Shown piece after piece: positions 51,109 to 59,721 of a DNA stretch of 63,089 bases. The notes under the pieces were generated by a model. That model worked only from the letters and a program-made list of their open reading frames with translations, searched no databases and was not told the DNA's origin. How positions within the stretch are numbered: position 1 is the first letter of the stretch; each line of letters starts with the position of its first letter. A program made the translations under genes and the position numbers. The DNA comes from Alphaproteobacteria bacterium (GTDB taxonomy: Bacteria > Pseudomonadota > Alphaproteobacteria > Rickettsiales > JABDBP01), in the NCBI GenBank assembly GCA_013288565.1, contig JABDBP010000007.1:1-63089 (forward strand), in the 5' to 3' direction.

Positions 51109-51768
51109 ATGATTGTCACCTGCGAAAAATGCAACACCGGATACGAACTGGACAGCGCCGCCATCGGCGCGGGCGGCAGAATGGTAAAATGCAGCGATTG
51201 CGGTCATATCTGGCGCCAGTTTCCGCCTGAAGACGAATCACCAGAAAGAGACTTAAGAGAAGCAACCTTTGGCAAAAGCATATTCCGGGAGTCAAGATTG
51301 CCGATGACGGCAAAACCGCCCGTCGCGTCTTTTATAGGGCCTTTTCCCAAGTTCTTGTTTATCGTTCTACTGATATTAAATCTGGCGGGCGGACTGCTGG
51401 TATTCGGCGATGATGTATTGATGGACTATCCCCGTCTGGAGAAAAAAATCAGGGTATATTCCTCGCGCGGGGTGCAATTCCATGACGTGAAATACCAGCG
51501 CGAAATCACCGACGACAAGGCGACACTGCTGGTAAACGGCGAAATCGTGAATAGTTCGGATGAAATAAGGAAAGCGCCGGAAATTCTGATAAGTTTCATA
51601 GATAGGGATGGCAAAAAGCTCCTATCGCGCAATTATCCGCTCGAGATAAAATATATGAATCCCGGGCAAAAAATCCCATTCGCACCAAAGATAAGCGATA
51701 TCCCGGCATCCAAAGTTTCCGCAATTTACCTAGATATGGGAAACAGCCTGGAAATGCTGTTCCGCTAA
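51109..51768 (+). CDS. MJ0042-type zinc-ribbon / DUF3426 membrane protein
   Basis: A 219-residue protein with an N-terminal zinc ribbon (two CxxC pairs in MIVTCEKCNTGYELDS...VKCSDCGHIWRQ), a polar linker, one membrane helix (LFIVLLILNLAGGLLVFG, about residues 83-100) and a DUF3426 periplasmic domain. The family is common in proteobacteria and of unknown function, possibly linking cytoplasmic redox or metal state to the envelope. Its TAATG junction overlaps the hpt start. In other alphaproteobacteria this gene neighbours ftsEX. Confidence 0.87.
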   Translation: MIVTCEKCNTGYELDSAAIGAGGRMVKCSDCGHIWRQFPPEDESPERDLREATFGKSIFRESRLPMTAKPPVASFIGPFPKFLFIVLLILNLAGGLLVFGDDVLMDYPRLEKKIRVYSSRGVQFHDVKYQREITDDKATLLVNGEIVNSSDEIRKAPEILISFIDRDGKKLLSRNYPLEIKYMNPGQKIPFAPKISDIPASKVSAIYLDMGNSLEMLFR

Positions 51769-52340
51769 TGCAAACACAGATAAAAAAAGACCCTCCCGCG
51801 CAGAAATTGACGGTATTTTATAACAGCGACGAAATAAGCCGCCGCGTGGTCAGCCTGGCTCAGGAAATCGGCGAAGCCCTGCGGGCAGAAAACATCGCGA
51901 GCGATAAACTAATCATCATCTCGTTGCTTAAAGGCGGGTTTGTTTTCACCGCCGATTTAATTCGCGCGTTATACGCGGAAGGCATCCACCCTCAGGTTGA
52001 TTTCATGGCGTTATCAAGCTACGGCATGGGCAAAAAAAGCTCTGGCAAAGTGGAGATAATAGGCGACACGCGGGAAAATTTCAAAGGCCGTCACGCTTTG
52101 ATCGTCGATGACATATTAGAATCGGGCCACACATTGGCGTTTGTAAAAAACCTGCTGAAAAAGCGCGGTGCGAAATCGGCGAAAACCGTGGTATTCCTGG
52201 AAAAACCTGGCAAGCGCGAAACCGAGATCGAAGCCGATTTTGTCGGGTTTATGGTGCCGGATAAATTTGTAGTCGGCTACGGCCTGGATTCCGCCCACAA
52301 CTTCCGCGAACTCCCCTTCATCGCGGTTTTGGGGGATTAA
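51768..52340 (+). CDS. hpt: Hypoxanthine phosphoribosyltransferase
   Basis: Purine salvage enzyme transferring phosphoribosyl from PRPP to hypoxanthine or guanine; 190 residues. The PRPP motif is ALIVDDILESGHTL, preceded by the ISLLKGGFVFTADLIRAL block and the flexible-loop segment MALSSYGMGKKSSGKV. DKFVVGYGLDSAHNFRELPFIAVL is the typical C-terminus. The start overlaps the upstream stop by 1 nt, indicating coupled expression. Confidence 0.94.
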   Translation: MQTQIKKDPPAQKLTVFYNSDEISRRVVSLAQEIGEALRAENIASDKLIIISLLKGGFVFTADLIRALYAEGIHPQVDFMALSSYGMGKKSSGKVEIIGDTRENFKGRHALIVDDILESGHTLAFVKNLLKKRGAKSAKTVVFLEKPGKRETEIEADFVGFMVPDKFVVGYGLDSAHNFRELPFIAVLGD

Positions 52341-52435
52341 TTTTGGATCACTAGCGGGGAGTGAGCCGAGGAAGAATTGGCGGAGTAGATGGAAGCTAAT
52401 TTGTGAAACTTTTACTTCGTTTATAATAACCGCGC

Positions 52436-53998
52436 TTAATCTTTTCTTTGGCCTAATCTTTGTCCGCCACTATAGATTCCTGTTGTTTCCAGTGCTTTTA
52501 ACTTAACAACATCCGCTTTGGTGGTGAGTCCGCGCAGGCGAACGCCATCAAGTTCTGGTAAGGCTTCAACATCTTTCAGAAACCTAGTTCTCTCAGCCTC
52601 GGAAACAACACCCGTAGTTAAATCAGTAAGTTTCCTAACATACTGTGGGCGCTGCCATGGGGAAGAGCCGAACGAATGCGCGTTTGCCCGTTCCTTCTCT
52701 GCCTCAATTTTAGTACCATCCTTAAAAGTAATTACCATCTTTCCGCCAAATGCCTGCTTTGCAGGGTCTTGGTCGTGGTACATATCCTCCCATCTTTGAT
52801 CGAAGGAAGTTCTCACTTTTAATAGCAAATCCTGTAAAGGCTGGTTTCCAACTAAACCCTGATAGCTTCTTTCATGATGCCATTCACCGGTTTCTAGTGT
52901 CCTGGCAATGGCGAACATAATGCTGTGATCAAGTGTTCCTCTGCTTGATTCCAAATCTGATTTTTGCGGGTCATTAGCATCCGTGCCGATGACATGATGC
53001 GTATGGTGGCTGGTTTGCAGTTCTATGGATGCAACTTCGCTGATACCGCCTTTATCAAGAACCTGCTTTCGCATTTCAAGGGCAAGATCGATGACAGCCT
53101 GTCCTTGATACTCAAATGAATGTTCTTTTGGATATGTCAGCAATATCCTGCGCATTTTTTCGCCAGGCGCAATCAAATCAACCTTGTACTGCGCATCCTT
53201 GCCGTCAAGGAATTGCGCAATAATGCTATCCACTCCCTCATATACCGGGTTAGGACCGACAAGGCCGTGCATGGCGGCATTGACAGCATCAATAGCAATT
53301 TCCGCTGAAAATCCTGGTACAAACTCTTTCTGCGAACCGATCATGCCTTTTCGGGATTGACGGGAGGAAACGGCATTGTGTACTGCAAAATTCACCGCAT
53401 GATAAATCTGTTCCGTTGAAAGGTTTAACATGGCTCCAATTCCAGCAGCAGTTCCGGCAGCAATATGCGTCATATGGTCAACTTTATGTTTATGCAAGCA
53501 GATGCCGGTGCCTTTTCCCGTACCAACCAATGAAACATGCACTTCATATGCTGTAACGATCCCCCTTATCAAATCTTTTCCACTAAGCCCCATATGTTGA
53601 GCAACTGCCAATAACGGGGATATATTATCATCCGGGTGCGAATACTCGGCTGCAAGATATGTATCGTCTTGATCAAGGAACCTAACGGCCACAGCATTTG
53701 CAAATGCCGCTTCTTTCGAGCCAAAACTTTTTTTGTTATCAACGCCGTAAACGGTAGCCCCACCAACGCCCTCGGTTTGTAATGCCTTATCACGCGCCAC
53801 TAATACAGCTTGTTCATTAATCGCCGCCATAGCTATCGCCGCATTATCGATGATGCGATTTATTACCATTGCCTGCACATCAGGGTCTATTTCCACATCC
53901 TTGGCTTTTGCGGCGATCTCCGCAATTTTCCATGCCAGCTGTTGTTCCCTTGGCAGTTCGCCGCTTTTCTTTTCAACTTTTACAACGTGTTCAACCAT
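52436..53998 (-). CDS. prpD: MmgE/PrpD family protein, AT-richer than surroundings
   Basis: A 520-residue member of the 2-methylcitrate dehydratase (PrpD) family. It shows the helical N-terminal domain with DQDDTYLAAEYSHPDDNISPLLAVA, and LHKHKVDHMTHIAAGTAAGIGAMLNLS and AFGGKMVITFKDG later on. PrpD dehydrates 2-methylcitrate in propionate degradation, but the family also contains iminodisuccinate epimerases and cis-aconitate decarboxylases, and no prpB, prpC or acnD is nearby, so the substrate is uncertain. Composition is more AT-rich than its neighbours. GGGGAG and a CtrA box (52 bp) lie upstream of the ATG. Confidence 0.85.
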   Translation of the reverse strand: MVEHVVKVEKKSGELPREQQLAWKIAEIAAKAKDVEIDPDVQAMVINRIIDNAAIAMAAINEQAVLVARDKALQTEGVGGATVYGVDNKKSFGSKEAAFANAVAVRFLDQDDTYLAAEYSHPDDNISPLLAVAQHMGLSGKDLIRGIVTAYEVHVSLVGTGKGTGICLHKHKVDHMTHIAAGTAAGIGAMLNLSTEQIYHAVNFAVHNAVSSRQSRKGMIGSQKEFVPGFSAEIAIDAVNAAMHGLVGPNPVYEGVDSIIAQFLDGKDAQYKVDLIAPGEKMRRILLTYPKEHSFEYQGQAVIDLALEMRKQVLDKGGISEVASIELQTSHHTHHVIGTDANDPQKSDLESSRGTLDHSIMFAIARTLETGEWHHERSYQGLVGNQPLQDLLLKVRTSFDQRWEDMYHDQDPAKQAFGGKMVITFKDGTKIEAEKERANAHSFGSSPWQRPQYVRKLTDLTTGVVSEAERTRFLKDVEALPELDGVRLRGLTTKADVVKLKALETTGIYSGGQRLGQRKD

Positions 53999-54050
53999 AA
54001 TACCGCTCCCCGTGTAAGCTCATTTAAGAAATGAAAATAACATGAATTTA

Positions 54051-54066
54051 TTAACAAAACGTTAAC
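54051..54066 (-). promoter_or_regulatory. Predicted CtrA binding site
   Basis: TTAACAAAACGTTAAC on the plus strand matches TTAA-N7-TTAAC. Its centre (read on the minus strand, GTTTTG) is closest to the box before the 112-residue orphan. It lies 52 bp before the PrpD-like gene, slightly closer than the 59-60 bp seen elsewhere. The rest of the 143-bp spacer is very AT-rich with nothing further recognised. Confidence 0.68.
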
Positions 54067-54141
54067 AACAGTTGATTAATTATTGGAAAATTTTTTAATT
54101 AATTGATATTTAAGGAAATATTCGATGACAAATCAATTTGC

Positions 54142-55005
54142 TTATTTCCTTAACCACCCACTCACCTCTTCCACTTGCGCCTCCTCCATCAGTGACGGCG
54201 CGTGACCAATGCCGGGAAATTCGATAAGGCGCGCGCGCGGACCGGTTTGGGTCATTTTTTCCGCCGTTTCCTCAGATAAAATATCTGATTCCGCGCCACG
54301 CAACAGCAAAACCGGGCAGGTGATTTTTTCCCAATATTGCCATAAATCCATGTCGGGAAAATCTTTCAAATTACCTTTTTCATCACGGAAAGCAGCCCCA
54401 ATGCCAGGATCATTGTTCATAGCGAATCCACCAGGAACCGCGTTTAGGCCATATTTCATCATATGCTCAAGCGCGAAATCATTGACCTTCCACGGGGAAT
54501 ATATTTTTTTGAAATGAACTTTAGCCGCCGCTACGTCCGGGAACGTTTCATTTTTCCCGGTATATTCGGCGATTCTTTTTAACGCCTCTTTTGTGATGAA
54601 CGGGCCAACGTCGTTTATCACCATTTTTCTGATCACTCCAGGTCGCAACGCCGCGACAATCATACCGATCAGCCCACCCATCGAAGTCCCGATCCAATAA
54701 ATTTCTTGCAACCGCAAAAAGCTGATCAATCGCAACATATCAACAGCATAGGTGAAATTATGATACCCGGATTTATCCTTGATCCATCCGCTTGTGCCGC
54801 GCCCAGCCACGTCCGGGCAGATGACCCGGAAATCCGGCATGAATCGACGTGCCAGGAAATCGAAATCGCGGCCGTTGCGCGTCATGCCATGCAGGCAGAA
54901 AATCACTTTTTTCGCCGCCACGTCACCCCAGCTCCAATAACCTACTATTCGCCCTGAGCCATCATTTTCGCGTACCAAAAAGCTGTATAATTGCGGCTCG
55001 GTCAT
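54142..55005 (-). CDS. Alpha/beta hydrolase
   Basis: A 287-residue alpha/beta-hydrolase-fold enzyme. The oxyanion region is FCLHGMTRNGRDFDFLA, the nucleophile elbow is WIGTSMGGLIGM (Ser), the acid is probably in LLRGAESDILS, and the His in FPGIGHAPSLM. The substrate cannot be deduced; relatives include esterases and C-C hydrolases. Its ATG overlaps the dadA stop by 4 nt, so it is co-expressed with a D-amino-acid dehydrogenase, a link that might be meaningful. Confidence 0.88.
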   Translation of the reverse strand: MTEPQLYSFLVRENDGSGRIVGYWSWGDVAAKKVIFCLHGMTRNGRDFDFLARRFMPDFRVICPDVAGRGTSGWIKDKSGYHNFTYAVDMLRLISFLRLQEIYWIGTSMGGLIGMIVAALRPGVIRKMVINDVGPFITKEALKRIAEYTGKNETFPDVAAAKVHFKKIYSPWKVNDFALEHMMKYGLNAVPGGFAMNNDPGIGAAFRDEKGNLKDFPDMDLWQYWEKITCPVLLLRGAESDILSEETAEKMTQTGPRARLIEFPGIGHAPSLMEEAQVEEVSGWLRK

Positions 55006-56243
55006 GATAACGTCAATCCTGTGAGGTCGATTTCCGCCGGTTTGTCGTCGATGAAATCAGCCAGAATCCTGGCGCTTCCGGCAGCCAAAGTCCAGCCCAA
55101 AGTCCCGTGCCCAGTGTTTAGGAAAAGATTCTTGAATTTCGTCCGGCCCAAAACCGGCGTGCCTCCCGGCGTAGAAGGACGCAGGCACGCCCATTTCGTG
55201 ACGTTCGCAAAATCCCCGGCTTCCGGGAAAAGATTTTTCGCATGGCGCAGAATCGAAGTCGTCCTGAATTCGTCGATAGACGTGTCATACTTGGCGAATT
55301 CCGCTGTTCCCGCCACGCGTAAAATATTGCCGAGTCGGCTGTAAACCAGTTTCTGCGATTGATCGGTGATGCTTACCTGCGGAGCTTTTCCAACATTCAC
55401 GGGAATCGAAACACTGTAACCTTTCATCGGGTATATATGGGTTTTGACGCCGAGTTTATTCAAAAAAACCGAGCTGTAAGAGCCGAGTGCGACGATATAT
55501 TTATCGGCAGTGAAAACGCCGTCGCCCGCCAGCACCCCGGAAACTTCGTCACCAACTGTGTCGATGCCTAATATTGCGTGATCATATTTGAACACTACGC
55601 CTATCGTCTGGCATTTTTTCGCGAGATGCCTGGTGAAGGCGAAAATATCGCCGCTCTCATCTAGCGGGAAATGGATGCCGCCTATAATGCGATCGTTGGC
55701 GGAAAGCAGCATTGGTTCCAGTTCCATGCATTCCTGATAAGTCATAGATTTATAGGACGCGCCGAATTCCTGCTGCATTTTGGCTTGCAAGAGCGCCGAC
55801 TCGAAGTTCTTGTCGTCTTTGAAAATATGCAGAATTCCAGCATCCCGGAACGCGAAATCCACGCCAGTTTTCCCGCGTAGGTATTTCATAATTTCACGCG
55901 AATAAAGCGCCAGGCGGAGCGTGTTGATGGTGTGGTACCGCGCACGCGCCTTGGTGCAATTCCTCAAGAAACGCAACCCCCAAAGCCACATTGCCAGATC
56001 AAAACCCGGATGCAAAACCAGCGGTGCATCTTTTCGCCCCAGCCATTTTACGATTTTCGGCAAGACTTCCGGGTTCGCCCAGGGTTCGGCATGGCAATAA
56101 CTGAGCTGGCCGCCGTTGGCGAAACTGGTTTCCATGCCGCTGCCGCTTTGACGCTCAATCACGGTCACTTCATGCCCGCGCTCCGCCAGAATATAGGCGG
56201 AAGTGACGCCGATCACGCCGCTGCCGAGAATAACGATTTTCAT
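55002..56243 (-). CDS. dadA: D-amino acid dehydrogenase, DadA family
   Basis: FAD enzyme oxidising D-amino acids (mainly D-alanine) to keto acids at the inner membrane; 413 residues. The N-terminal FAD loop is MKIVILGSGVIGVTSAYILAERGHEVTVIER (GxGxxG at residues 7-12), followed by ETSFANGGQLSYCHAEPWANP. The C-terminal flavin motif is NTGHGTLGWTLAAGSARILAD. Alanine racemase (11719-12765) could supply its substrate, but the two are far apart, unlike dadAX of E. coli. A large palindromic element lies upstream. Confidence 0.94.
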   Translation of the reverse strand: MKIVILGSGVIGVTSAYILAERGHEVTVIERQSGSGMETSFANGGQLSYCHAEPWANPEVLPKIVKWLGRKDAPLVLHPGFDLAMWLWGLRFLRNCTKARARYHTINTLRLALYSREIMKYLRGKTGVDFAFRDAGILHIFKDDKNFESALLQAKMQQEFGASYKSMTYQECMELEPMLLSANDRIIGGIHFPLDESGDIFAFTRHLAKKCQTIGVVFKYDHAILGIDTVGDEVSGVLAGDGVFTADKYIVALGSYSSVFLNKLGVKTHIYPMKGYSVSIPVNVGKAPQVSITDQSQKLVYSRLGNILRVAGTAEFAKYDTSIDEFRTTSILRHAKNLFPEAGDFANVTKWACLRPSTPGGTPVLGRTKFKNLFLNTGHGTLGWTLAAGSARILADFIDDKPAEIDLTGLTLS

Positions 56244-56257
56244 AGTTGGAATTTTTG

Positions 56258-56533
56258 TTATAGCCGATTAACCAAATATATTTGCATTTGTTGCGTGACG
56301 AAAATTGCTGCCCCGCTAGGAGAAGCGCGAAGAGCGCAGTTTACGCTCCGGTCGAGCGCTTCGACACCGCGGACAGCAATTTTCTCCGCAACCCTCGGGG
56401 CATGGGAAGAAATGAAAAAATTACGGCGTAAAAAATTTTCCATGTAGGGTAAACTACCTGCAAAATTTTTTACTTGTCCTTTTTTCATTTCTTCCTCCTG
56501 CAAATATAAATATATTAGGTTAATCGGCTATAC
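56258..56533. repeat. Composite nested palindrome between dadA and hisN-like gene
   Basis: This fills most of the 311-bp divergent spacer. Outer ends: TATAGCCGATTAACC (56259-56273) and its perfect complement (56518-56532). Inside are two separate hairpins. The first has perfect arms AAAATTGCTG / CAGCAATTTT (56301-56310, 56374-56383) around GAAGCGC / GCGCTTC and GAGCG / CGCTC. The second has perfect 15-bp arms GAAGAAATGAAAAAA / TTTTTTCATTTCTTC (56406-56420, 56480-56494) around a perfect 12-bp pair, GTAAAAAATTTT / AAAATTTTTTAC (56428-56439, 56462-56473), and GTAG-GGTAAA-CTAC. Folded, it is a three-way junction. Both promoters must lie in or beside it. Confidence 0.85.
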
Positions 56534-56554
56534 ATTATAAAAAAATAAAAGCAT

Positions 56555-57325
56555 ATGAAAAAATGCCCTGAAGAATTCATCGATTTCGCCGGAAAACTCG
56601 CTGATATTTCCGGCCGTGTCATCCGGCGCTATTTCCGGCAGCCGAATGGCCTGTCTGCGAAAGACGATCTTTCGCCTGTCACCACCGCAGATTTAGAGGC
56701 GGAACAAGAAATGCGTATGGCCATCGCGGCGGCATACCCGGAACATGGCATAATCGGCGAGGAATTCGGGAACGTGCAAACAAAATCTGATTATACATGG
56801 ATGCTTGATCCCATCGATGGTACTGCTTCCTTTATGATCGGACGCCCAATTTTCGGCACCCTCATTTCGCTGCTGAAAAATGGAACTCCCATTCTCGGAA
56901 TCATCAACCAGCCGATAACGGCAGAAAGGTGGATAGGCGCGAACGGCCAATCCATTTTGAATGGCGAAAAAATTTCCACACGAAAAAACTTGCCGCTTTC
57001 CCAAGCGGTGCTCTGCACCACTTCGCCAGATTATTTGTTTTCTGAAAAGGCCAAAGAATTTTTCGCGAGCGTTAGCAAAAAAGCCAGGTATACGGTTTAT
57101 GGTGGCGATTGTTATTCGTATGGATTGCTGGCGGCTGGGCTGGTTGATGCGGTAATAGAATCTGGCCTGAAACCACATGACTTCTGTGCACTTCGGCCAA
57201 TTATCGAAGGTGCTGGCGGGGTTTTTGCCGATTGGCGTGGCCAGGAAATCACGTTAGATTCATCCGGGGACGTAATCGCAGCGGGAAACAGGAAATTGCT
57301 GGAGGAAATCCTTAAATCAGCCTAG
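56555..57325 (+). CDS. Inositol-monophosphatase-family phosphatase, probably histidinol-phosphatase HisN
   Basis: A 256-residue metal-dependent phosphatase. Metal ligands lie in IIGEEFGN (Glu) and WMLDPIDGTASF (DPxDGT), with the third motif in YSYGLLAAGLVDAVIE...LKPHDFCALRPIIEGAGG. The short loop IDGTASFMIGRPIFGTLISL fits HisN, the alphaproteobacterial histidinol-phosphatase, better than SuhB, but this is judged by eye. No other his genes are nearby. It is transcribed away from dadA and converges with the DsbA gene. Confidence 0.85.
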   Translation: MKKCPEEFIDFAGKLADISGRVIRRYFRQPNGLSAKDDLSPVTTADLEAEQEMRMAIAAAYPEHGIIGEEFGNVQTKSDYTWMLDPIDGTASFMIGRPIFGTLISLLKNGTPILGIINQPITAERWIGANGQSILNGEKISTRKNLPLSQAVLCTTSPDYLFSEKAKEFFASVSKKARYTVYGGDCYSYGLLAAGLVDAVIESGLKPHDFCALRPIIEGAGGVFADWRGQEITLDSSGDVIAAGNRKLLEEILKSA

Positions 57326-57374
57326 GGCCGTGGGCCCCTGTCGCAACCTCGTGCTGAGTGTCGACAGGCCTTGG
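57326..57374. terminator. Weak hairpin between converging hisN-like and dsbA-like genes
   Basis: CCTGTCG (57337-57343) and CGACAGG (57362-57368) form a perfect 7-bp stem with an 18-nt loop in the 49-bp space between two stops. There is no T run on either side, so termination would be weak or Rho-assisted. Offered as a possibility only. Confidence 0.4.
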
Positions 57375-58211
57375 TTACTCAGCCGGGGGTGTTTCGCCTT
57401 CCGACTTTTCCTTATCGCCGCCACCTTTCTTGTCTTCAGCCGGTTTTTCGCCGCCGGAGGTCTTGCGCGCCTCATCAACTTTCTGTTTTAACTGGTCATA
57501 AGGCAATGCACCGGGAATAAGCTCGCCGCCGATGATGAATCCGGGAGTGCCGCGGACGCCGAGGCTACCCGCCAGCGCCCGGTTGGCAGCAATTATTTCG
57601 GCCACTTCCGGCTTGTTCATCTCTTCCTTGACCTTGGATGGGCTAAGGCCCAGTTTTTTCGCCTGATCCAGCACTACCTCCTCGGATTTCTGGCCCGGAA
57701 GCTGTATCAGCACAGCATGATAGGCAAAATATTTCTTCGGATCGAGCTTGAACACAGCTATCGCTGCTTTCGCCGCGGTTTCTGAATCCGGACCGAGTAT
57801 CGGGAATTCCTTGAGGATGAGTTTCACGCCTTTATCCTCATCCAACAACTTTTTCAAATCCGGGAAAACATTCTTGCAATAATGGCAGGAATAATCAAAG
57901 AATTCCACGATGGCGACGTCACCATCCGGATTGCCGCCAAAGCCACTGTTTTTATCGTTCAGAAGCTGTTCCTTGGAGGCAACAATGGTTTTCTTGGCAC
58001 TCTCAGACGTCACCCCCGCTTGCTTTTTCTGCATATTCTGTAATGAGGCGATTATTTTTTCTGGGTTGTCCTGGATATATTTCTCCACGATTTTCTTTAC
58101 GCCCTCTTCGCTGTTTGTGCCAGGCGACCATGGCCGGTTGCTATAAATAAGCACGCCGACCGCAACAATCAGCACGTACAGCAGGAAATTGGAAAATCCA
58201 GATTTACGCAT
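57375..58211 (-). CDS. Thiol:disulfide interchange protein, DsbA family
   Basis: A 278-residue periplasmic oxidoreductase anchored by an N-terminal helix (FLLYVLIVAVGVLIYS, residues 9-24). A helical segment (about 35-90) of the ScsC/BdbD type precedes the thioredoxin fold with active site FFDYSCHYCKNVFPDL (C109-x-x-C112). The cis-Pro loop is RGTPGFIIGGELIPGALP. The C-terminal tail (about 245-278) is low-complexity Lys, Glu and Gly (EKPAEDKKGGGDKEKSEGE), which is unusual. It is probably a disulfide oxidase or isomerase. It starts 71 bp from the M48 protease stop. Confidence 0.9.
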   Translation of the reverse strand: MRKSGFSNFLLYVLIVAVGVLIYSNRPWSPGTNSEEGVKKIVEKYIQDNPEKIIASLQNMQKKQAGVTSESAKKTIVASKEQLLNDKNSGFGGNPDGDVAIVEFFDYSCHYCKNVFPDLKKLLDEDKGVKLILKEFPILGPDSETAAKAAIAVFKLDPKKYFAYHAVLIQLPGQKSEEVVLDQAKKLGLSPSKVKEEMNKPEVAEIIAANRALAGSLGVRGTPGFIIGGELIPGALPYDQLKQKVDEARKTSGGEKPAEDKKGGGDKEKSEGETPPAE

Positions 58212-58282
58212 ATAAAATTCCTATGGGGTTTTTGAAAACACCGGCCATGATTGACTATACCCTAAATAAAATCAAGGGGTTT

Positions 58283-59653
58283 TTACGGGATTCTTGACTG
58301 GGACCCCAGTTTCTTCTCATCCTTTTTCTTATCGAGATTCGCCACGGCGATTATGTCTCCAGCCCGGATGTAGGCGGGCGAGCCTTCCGGCAATCCTTTC
58401 TTCGCCATGGCGGCAAACCGCCCGGCATCCTTCTTGTCGCCCTCGAGCATCGCTTCCTCGGCCAGCGCCAGCATGGATTCAGGGATTTGATTCAATTGGC
58501 CGTGAGCGGTTGCCAATTGATGCCAGATCATGGCGTTATCCGGTTCGATCTGCACCGCCTGCTTCAATTGCTGCACTGCCGCCTTATTCAATTCCGGTTG
58601 GTTGATAGCAGTTTCCGAAGTAGCAAGACCCAGTTTTATCAGCGCCGAATCCGGTGCCAATTCTACAGCTTTGCGATATGGCGCAACCGATTCCTTGATC
58701 CGCCCGTTCTCAAATAAAATCTGGCCCTTCAGTTCGTAAAAATAAGGATCGTTCGGATTTTCTTTTATGATTTCATCCAATAAGGCAAACGACTTTTGCA
58801 ATTCCGGTATCTTATAATAGGCGATGGCCCGGGCGTAGCGGGCGGGAAGGGATTTATCGCTCTCTGGATAATCGCGCATAGTCTCGCTCGGCTCCTGCAT
58901 GAAGGCTTTCAATTTCGCGACGGCCCTGGGATAGCATTTCAGCAGATTTTCCGGGGCTGGGTTATTGGAATATGGCGAAGTCTCCACGGCGGCGCGCACA
59001 TTTTCAATGCGCTCCCTGGAAAGCGGGTGGGTCATCAGATAGGGATTCAGCTTATCGTAAAACAGATTTTCCTGGCTGTTCAAATATTGTAATAATTTCA
59101 GCATCCCCTCTGCCGAAAGTTTCAGTCGTGCGAGGAACCGGATGCCGGCATTATCAGCCGAAGCCTCCTGCACACGCGAATATTGCAGCATATTCCTCTC
59201 AGCCACCTGTCCGGTTCCCATCATCACCGCCGGTCCCGCCGATCCGCCACCAGCCACCATCGTTGCCGCACCTAGCAGCATACCAAGTATAGTGCCGGTG
59301 CTGATATTCTCCATCTCCTCTTTCCGGCGAATCAAGTGCCCGCCAGCGATGTGGCCGGTTTCGTGCGCCAACACGCCCATCAGCACCATAGGGTCGTCGC
59401 TGTGGGCAATGATGCCGGTGTTGACGAATATGTTCATCCCTTCGGCGACAAAGGCGTTTATGTTTGGATCGGCGATAATGTGGATGGAGACGTTTCTCGG
59501 CTCCAGCCCGGCAGCTTTCCATATCGGTTCGGCCATCTGACGCACGCAGGATTCGATTTCGGCATCGCGGATGAACGACATGCCTTCCGCCCAAGTTCCC
59601 ATGGGGAAAAGTACGAGAGAGAGGATGATGAGAGAATTAATTGCCGCCCGCAT
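58283..59653 (-). CDS. M48 family metalloprotease with TPR repeats (BepA/YfgC-like)
   Basis: A 456-residue exported protein. The signal peptide is MRAAINSLIILSLVLFPMGTWAEG. The M48 zinc site HETGHIAGGH (His97, Glu98, His101) lies in the first third, with the third ligand probably in ASADNAGIRFLAR. The C-terminal half has several TPR-like repeats (NPNDPYFYELKGQILFENGR, AVELAPDSALIKLGLATSE). BepA relatives guard outer-membrane protein assembly. Complete; it ends LGSQSRIP. Confidence 0.92.
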   Translation of the reverse strand: MRAAINSLIILSLVLFPMGTWAEGMSFIRDAEIESCVRQMAEPIWKAAGLEPRNVSIHIIADPNINAFVAEGMNIFVNTGIIAHSDDPMVLMGVLAHETGHIAGGHLIRRKEEMENISTGTILGMLLGAATMVAGGGSAGPAVMMGTGQVAERNMLQYSRVQEASADNAGIRFLARLKLSAEGMLKLLQYLNSQENLFYDKLNPYLMTHPLSRERIENVRAAVETSPYSNNPAPENLLKCYPRAVAKLKAFMQEPSETMRDYPESDKSLPARYARAIAYYKIPELQKSFALLDEIIKENPNDPYFYELKGQILFENGRIKESVAPYRKAVELAPDSALIKLGLATSETAINQPELNKAAVQQLKQAVQIEPDNAMIWHQLATAHGQLNQIPESMLALAEEAMLEGDKKDAGRFAAMAKKGLPEGSPAYIRAGDIIAVANLDKKKDEKKLGSQSRIP

Positions 59654-59721
59654 TCACCAGAAAATTGCAAGGATTCTAGCCGAATGCAAGTAAGAAAAGA
59701 CGGGTTGGTCTTCAACAATAC

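Noticed and set aside
52341-52435. Spacer after hpt examined for another heptad hairpin
   Set aside because: Some GA-rich repetition is present but no complementary arm or 7-nt register.
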